A stretch of 64,000 nucleotides of DNA from Siphonodentalium dalli. Its lineage: Eukaryota > Mollusca > Scaphopoda > Gadilida > Siphonodentaliidae. Position 1 is the stretch's first letter, and every line of letters starts with the position of its first letter. Under the pieces are notes generated by a model. It was given only the letters and a program-made list of their open reading frames with translations. It was not told the origin of the DNA and ran no database searches. The translations under genes and the position numbers were made by a program. Of the stretch, positions 59,700 through 64,000 are shown piece by piece. The DNA is taken from positions 183,323,122 to 183,387,121 of the forward strand of contig CP136069.1 of assembly GCA_032622095.1 (NCBI GenBank), written 5' to 3'.

Positions 59700-61260
59700 A
59701 ATTTCCCCCAAAGCGGATTTTGGATATATTAATCCTGGGATCTCCCCGCGTCGAATGATAAAAAAATCGCTTCTTTACCAATTTCTTCTTGGTCAACCCC
59801 CGTGTTCGCATACCACGACAATACTAATATGTCTAACATGTATTCTATATGACGTACGTATACGGCTATTTTAAAGTAGAAATTATAATTAGGCCTATAT
59901 AATTATAATACTGGATGGCTTTGAACCATGACAGTTTCACAGTCGGGCTGCGAAAAAATTGAACACATATTTTCTCTCTATATATGCAGCGACAGATACG
60001 TTACCAAACGTTATAGAAAATTAAACACATAATGTGAATAACGGGACGGAAAATTCCATGTCCATTTGTCACTTTTACATTGAATCCAGTATTCACACCA
60101 GTTCGTGGTAATATGGTATGTGACTTGCTTGTTTTTGTTTCCTGGAAATGTATACCATCCAGTCTGAGTGCACGAGCATGGCGGAATATGCATTATAGCT
60201 ACAAGTAGAAAACTAAACATTGTAATTATGTTGTATGGAGTATGGGTTAACGCATTGGATGTACTGGTGTTGTCGATGCCGAATACCGATGTGCTGTATC
60301 GCAGAACACCTTCTTAGATGAAGAACCACCAATATCAAGTAGGCCAGTATGGTAACATATCTGTCGCACAAGGAACATGCTGGTGGGAACTTCATACGGT
60401 CATATATGTGGTTATCCTTGATTAAAATGGAAACCACGTCATGTACATATCTGCTGAATATCTGTCTTTAAAATAAAATAATTTGCACTGGTTTTTAAGA
60501 ACAATTATCTTTTTTTGGTCTATTGGTCCATGCACGTTAACTTAGAATGGCTCAATTTCCCTTGGCGAAAACATATCAGTTATGATACGTCATTCGAGAA
60601 AATTTGGCGAATCGAGCGGGTGCTGTGAATTGAAATACCCACCACCATGCCCTTGAGATTTTGTTGGTCTTTCGAAAACCGGTTTTTGTATGCTCATTGA
60701 ACACGTGTGACATTTGTTCAAATTGTTTATGTCTAGAGACAAATTTATGAATGGTTAAGTATGGGTCATGTGTAACCTTGTAAGAGATACAAAGTAAAGT
60801 TGACTATTACAACAACTATGGCTTAGGCCTATCACTGAAGGTTTCTCGTTCACCACATCAGAAAGCCTCTAAATGCGGACCAAACAAATGTACTAATAGG
60901 ATTAAGTACACAACCGAGACTTCGCAATACGACATTTAGTCTACATTTCAACTGAGACAAACTTCATTAGTAATGCTAGCTGTTATATTATGCATTGTAT
61001 TCCCACAATAAAAATCTTCTAGATTGGCCCAGCCATTGTTCACACCTAAATATCTAAAGCAATTAACGCGGTCATAAAAGTTACATACTGCAACAATGAG
61101 ACATTCCAGAATATATGCACCCTGCAGAAAGTCTTAAACGGTAGGGAATATATAGCGAGTACGTTATTAATCAAAGTTATCCCACAGCTCCTATGTCATC
61201 GCCATATCAGCCTCGTAGTATAAACCCTATAGAGGGCGTAATAACTATATTCCGCCTTCA
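59700..61260. other. no secure gene; one possible secreted small frame
   Basis: The only frame of note is minus-strand 60011-60220 (69 codons), starting M-F-S-F-L-L-V-A-I-M-H-I and containing three cysteines after a signal-like start. It has no recognisable domain. Nothing else is supported. Confidence 0.2.
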
Positions 61261-61261
61261 C

Positions 61262-61765
61262 AGAATTTTCACAATCATTTGATTTAGTGTGGAGAGTTGG
61301 GCTCTGGGGGAAGCTTATTGCATATGCTATCAAAGGAAACACTTTAAATGATATTCAGTCACTTAATAAACACCTCAAATTGTGCGTCCACGTGAAGCAT
61401 GAAGAATCAGGGTTCTTCCCTAGTCATTTATTCATAACCGAGATTGGAATACAGATGAAAACCCTACATCCACAGCACACACACTGAGTCTCTGCAATGC
61501 TCTTTATGCACACTTTGTGCTATCGCTATATCTGCTATGCATTTTTATGTATGTTCCATGGCATGATTGTATCGGGAGAGGGGCATGTTGTAAGTTTTGT
61601 AACTTGTGCCCCGATCCCTATGTATATAATTTTCTATAGATACATTAAAATATGTTTTAAGTAAAAAAGTTGGCTTCTAAAACAGGATGACAATAATTGT
61701 ATACCCCTCTGCTCTATATGCTTTGTACGTTAATGACTTTTTTCCCTGGAGTCATTTTTCTTCAA
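61262..61765 (+). pseudogene. LINE reverse transcriptase fragment
   Basis: A plus frame reads L-W-G-K-L-I-A-Y-A-I-K-G-N, then L-K-L-C-V-H-V and S-G-F-F-P-S-H-L, resembling the stretch before the LINE RT catalytic block. After a gap, S-A-L-Y-A-L-Y-V-N-D-F near 61700 resembles the S-P-L-L-F-x-L-Y-V-N-D motif. Stops separate the two parts. Confidence 0.5.
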
Positions 61766-62089
61766 AGTAATGGGACAACAGCTAGGTTTTAAGAATGCTT
61801 CTATTATGTTATAGGTATGCACTTAACTCTTGGTAGGGGTTTTGAATTCGCCATCATTCAGTTAATAATGAGGGATGACACCAATGGGTAATAAACAAGG
61901 TCAGCTTGCTAAATGTTTTCAAGGCTCTATCAATGCACATTGACATGGAATGGCTCAGATTTATATAGTTAATGTAAACTCTTCAAATAATAATAGCTAT
62001 TCAAAAAGCCATAATAAAATAAAACAAAGGTGTTAAGACAAACTTTGACTGATTTCAACAATATTCGGTATATGGGTCTAGGAACACCT

Positions 62090-62365
62090 CAAGATGGGAG
62101 CTGTCAAATTTGAACGATTTTCGATAATAAAAAAAACATGGCCACCGACATCCATTTTGGATTTTCTCTTTGCATCACTAAATCCATTAACACATCCCAT
62201 AGAGCTTATTCCTCATCCGATCCTCACCAAACTTCGTATGGATCCTCAGTGTGATCTATCGATGGGTGCCTTCCATTTTGTCCCGAATTCTGTCAAAAAC
62301 ATGACTGCCAGCGGCCATCTTGAATTTACTCTTTGTATGACTAAATACTGCAGCACTCACATGTC
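62090..62365 (-). mobile_element. AAGATGGC-family monomers, inverted
   Basis: Two minus-oriented partial monomers are seen: CATCCATTTTGGATTTTCTC with CTTTGCATCACTAAATCC, and CCAGCGGCCATCTTGAATTT with CTTTGTATGACTAAATAC. They lack ends. Confidence 0.6.
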
Positions 62366-62394
62366 CTTGGAATCATATTAGGGCCACTTGCTAA

Positions 62395-63015
62395 TGGCGC
62401 GTTCGGCGCGCGCCGAACGCGACAAAAAGTGCGCCAATAGCGTTGTTTCGGCGCTTTCGGCGCGTTATTAATGACGGACTTTTTGTCGCTTTCCAGTACT
62501 TATTTACTTGAAATTGTATGGAATCCTATGGAATCCTATTACGGCCACTTGCTAATGGCGCTTTCGGCGCACTTTTTGTCGCTTTCGGCGCATCGCGCCG
62601 AAAGCGCCGAAAGCGACAAAATGTGCGCCGATCGGCGCACTTTTTGTCGCTTTCGGCGCTTTCGGCGCTCGCGCCGAAAGCGACAAAAAGTGCGCCATTA
62701 GCGTTGTTTCGGCGCGCGCCGAAAGCGACAAAATGTGCGCCGATCGGCGCACTTTTTGTCGCTTTCGGCGCTTTCGGCGCTCGCGCCGAAAGCGACAAAA
62801 AGTGCGCCATTAGCGTTGTTTCGGCGCGCGCCGAAAGCGACAAAATGTGCGCCGATCGGCGCACTTTTTGTCGCTTTCGGCGCTTTCGGCGCGCGCGCCG
62901 AAAGCGACAAAAAGTGCGCCATTAGCGTTGTTTCGGCGCGCGCCGAAAGCGACAGAAAGTGCGCCATTAGCGCGGTGCGCCATTAGGGCATTCGGCGCGG
63001 TGCGCCATTAGCGCA
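62395..63015. repeat. GC-rich self-complementary 112 bp array
   Basis: GCGACAAAATGTGCGCCGAT occurs at 62613, 62725 and 62837, exactly 112 bp apart. Each unit holds the palindromes GTGCGCCGATCGGCGCAC and GGCGCGCGCC, and a hairpin of CTTTTTGTCGCTTTCGGCGC against GCGCCGAAAGCGACAAAAAG. The flanks repeat GGCCACTTGCTAATGGCGC (62380, 62545). All frames here on both strands are artefacts of the repeat. It is strikingly GC-rich compared with the whole window. Confidence 0.88.
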
Positions 63016-63045
63016 TGTATACAATTAAGTATGTGATCAGCCCAG

Positions 63046-63389
63046 CAGGGGTGCCGGAAGAGGGGGCAGCTGATCCCCTGCCCTTGACCAAGGGGGCAGG
63101 ACTTGCCCTTTTTCTGGAGACAGAAAATGCTGTGTTTAATCTCGTGTTTTTATAGCAAAATGTAACTTTTTGGGTCCAAATACCACCAATTTCACAAGGA
63201 ATATTAATTTTTTGTCAAAAACGGCCATAAAAACCGACAAATACCTTTAAAATAGGGATTTTTGCCACAATGAATTTATGGTTGTTTTTTCCGAGTTTGC
63301 GGAGAAAATTCCCTTTTTTGGGCAGAAAAGTGCCATTTTTGTAGGCTCTCTCCCCCCCCCCCCGATGCCCTTGGATGCTCCCGGCACCT
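63046..63389 (-). mobile_element. hAT-type MITE (copy 2, inverted)
   Basis: It starts CAGGGGTGCCGGAAG and ends GGATGCTCCCGGCACCT. It matches the reverse of 16462-16837 along its length (TTTTTCTGGAGA, ATCTCGTGTTTTTATAGC, ACAAGGAATATTAA). Flanks CAGCCCAG and CAGTGCAG agree at 6 of 8, a decayed target duplication. From 63400 to the end nothing is recognised. Confidence 0.8.
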
Positions 63390-64000
63390 CAGTGCAGATC
63401 GGACATGGCCATATGTGTACAATGTATAGGCCTATGTATCAATTTTAAAAGGGAGGGGGCTGAATTTTGCTGTAGATACACCTCTAAATGCTATAATTTT
63501 GTCATTATTCAGATTTAAAATTATTTATTAATATGGTACTTAACACATGTATGAATTTTCACTATAAATGAGTCTAAATATAGTCAAGTGATTAGTATGC
63601 ATACATTTGAGCAACTTTTTAAGTGAGTGTTGCCGCATGTAATTAAATGTAATATAATGAAAAAGTCTGTTAATAATTGAACACCACAACTGACTGTCAC
63701 TAGCTGTGATAGACTTGCAGTGAATATATTGATTGAGTAATTGGCAATCATGAATATTTTTGTGGGACAAACCCCAGCTTCTGGCATGATTCAGGGTACG
63801 TTCATACGCTGGCAAGTTTGCAAGGTACATTTTTGTGGGCATTTCGTCATAGAAAACCACATGGTGCCAGAATATGAACGGAAATATGCACCTAACATGC
63901 ATCTTTACCAGAGCGAAAGACATCGGAAGTAACATTTATATAGTTCCACTTGTACTACCAGTGCTACCTCCAAATACCTGTATGATTTATTCTTGTGAGA

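Noticed and set aside
62471-62986. Long overlapping frames on both strands rich in A-P-K-A-T-K and F-V-A-F-G-A
   Set aside because: They are translations of the 112 bp self-complementary array and exist on both strands for that reason.

Overview
This is animal nuclear DNA, not bacterial. The window is AT-rich and has no compact ORFs, operons, Shine-Dalgarno sites or CRISPR arrays. It has a few tiny exons bounded by GT/AG splice sites and a very dense, nested load of transposable elements. Several repeat families look like those of lophotrochozoan genomes, most likely a mollusc: arrays of about 160 bp monomers containing AAGATGGCTGCTGGCGGCCA, and a family with ATAACTC, CTTGACCTG and TTATCATCCGGAAACC. 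That taxonomic call is inference from repeat style only. Almost all listed reading frames are chance frames inside repeats.

The best candidate gene is on the minus strand. Small exons at 29440-29550, 23637-23774, 14097-14228, 12821-12863, 4915-4962 and 3606-3662 have splice-like borders and compatible phases wherever both ends can be set (the 3' end of the 23.7 kb exon is open). The first three encode Gly-X-Y collagen-like sequence with many Gly replacements, the last three encode short acidic segments. Weaker upstream candidates lie at 32904-32959 and 44910-44922. Introns are several kb long and full of transposons.

Layout: 0.2-2 kb diverged inverted and direct duplications; 2.3-3.5 kb ATAACTC-family repeats; 3.6-5.0 kb two short exons; 5.3-7.6 kb tandem-core elements; 7.8-8.4 kb a second tandem-core element; 8.4-10.5 kb a minisatellite split by a hAT element; 11.2-11.7 kb a repeated 12-mer and long hairpin; 12.8-14.2 kb exons; 14.8-22.3 kb a nest of repeats including a 2.4 kb element with a paralogous empty site and a G-run foldback array; 22.3-29.4 kb broken LTR-retrotransposon pol, a 2.76 kb tandem-core element, exons and a TTAA MITE; 29.6-35.5 kb mostly unrecognised; 35.6-36.9 kb LINE remnant; 37.0-38.3 kb inverted-repeat elements; 38.5-44.8 kb one LINE 3' end broken by at least four nested elements; 45-50 kb mostly unrecognised plus a TA-flanked element; 50.3-53.8 kb a CACTA-like element; 54-59 kb repeats and hairpins; 59.0-59.7 kb a tandem pair with inverted core; 61.3-61.8 kb LINE RT fragment; 62.4-63.0 kb a striking GC-rich self-complementary 112 bp array; 63.0-63.4 kb a second copy of a hAT MITE.

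The most unusual material is a pair of foldback elements (38737-40687 and 41976-44211) with about 600 bp internal inverted arms, two different terminal hairpins and 10 bp target duplications. They do not match a family I can name.
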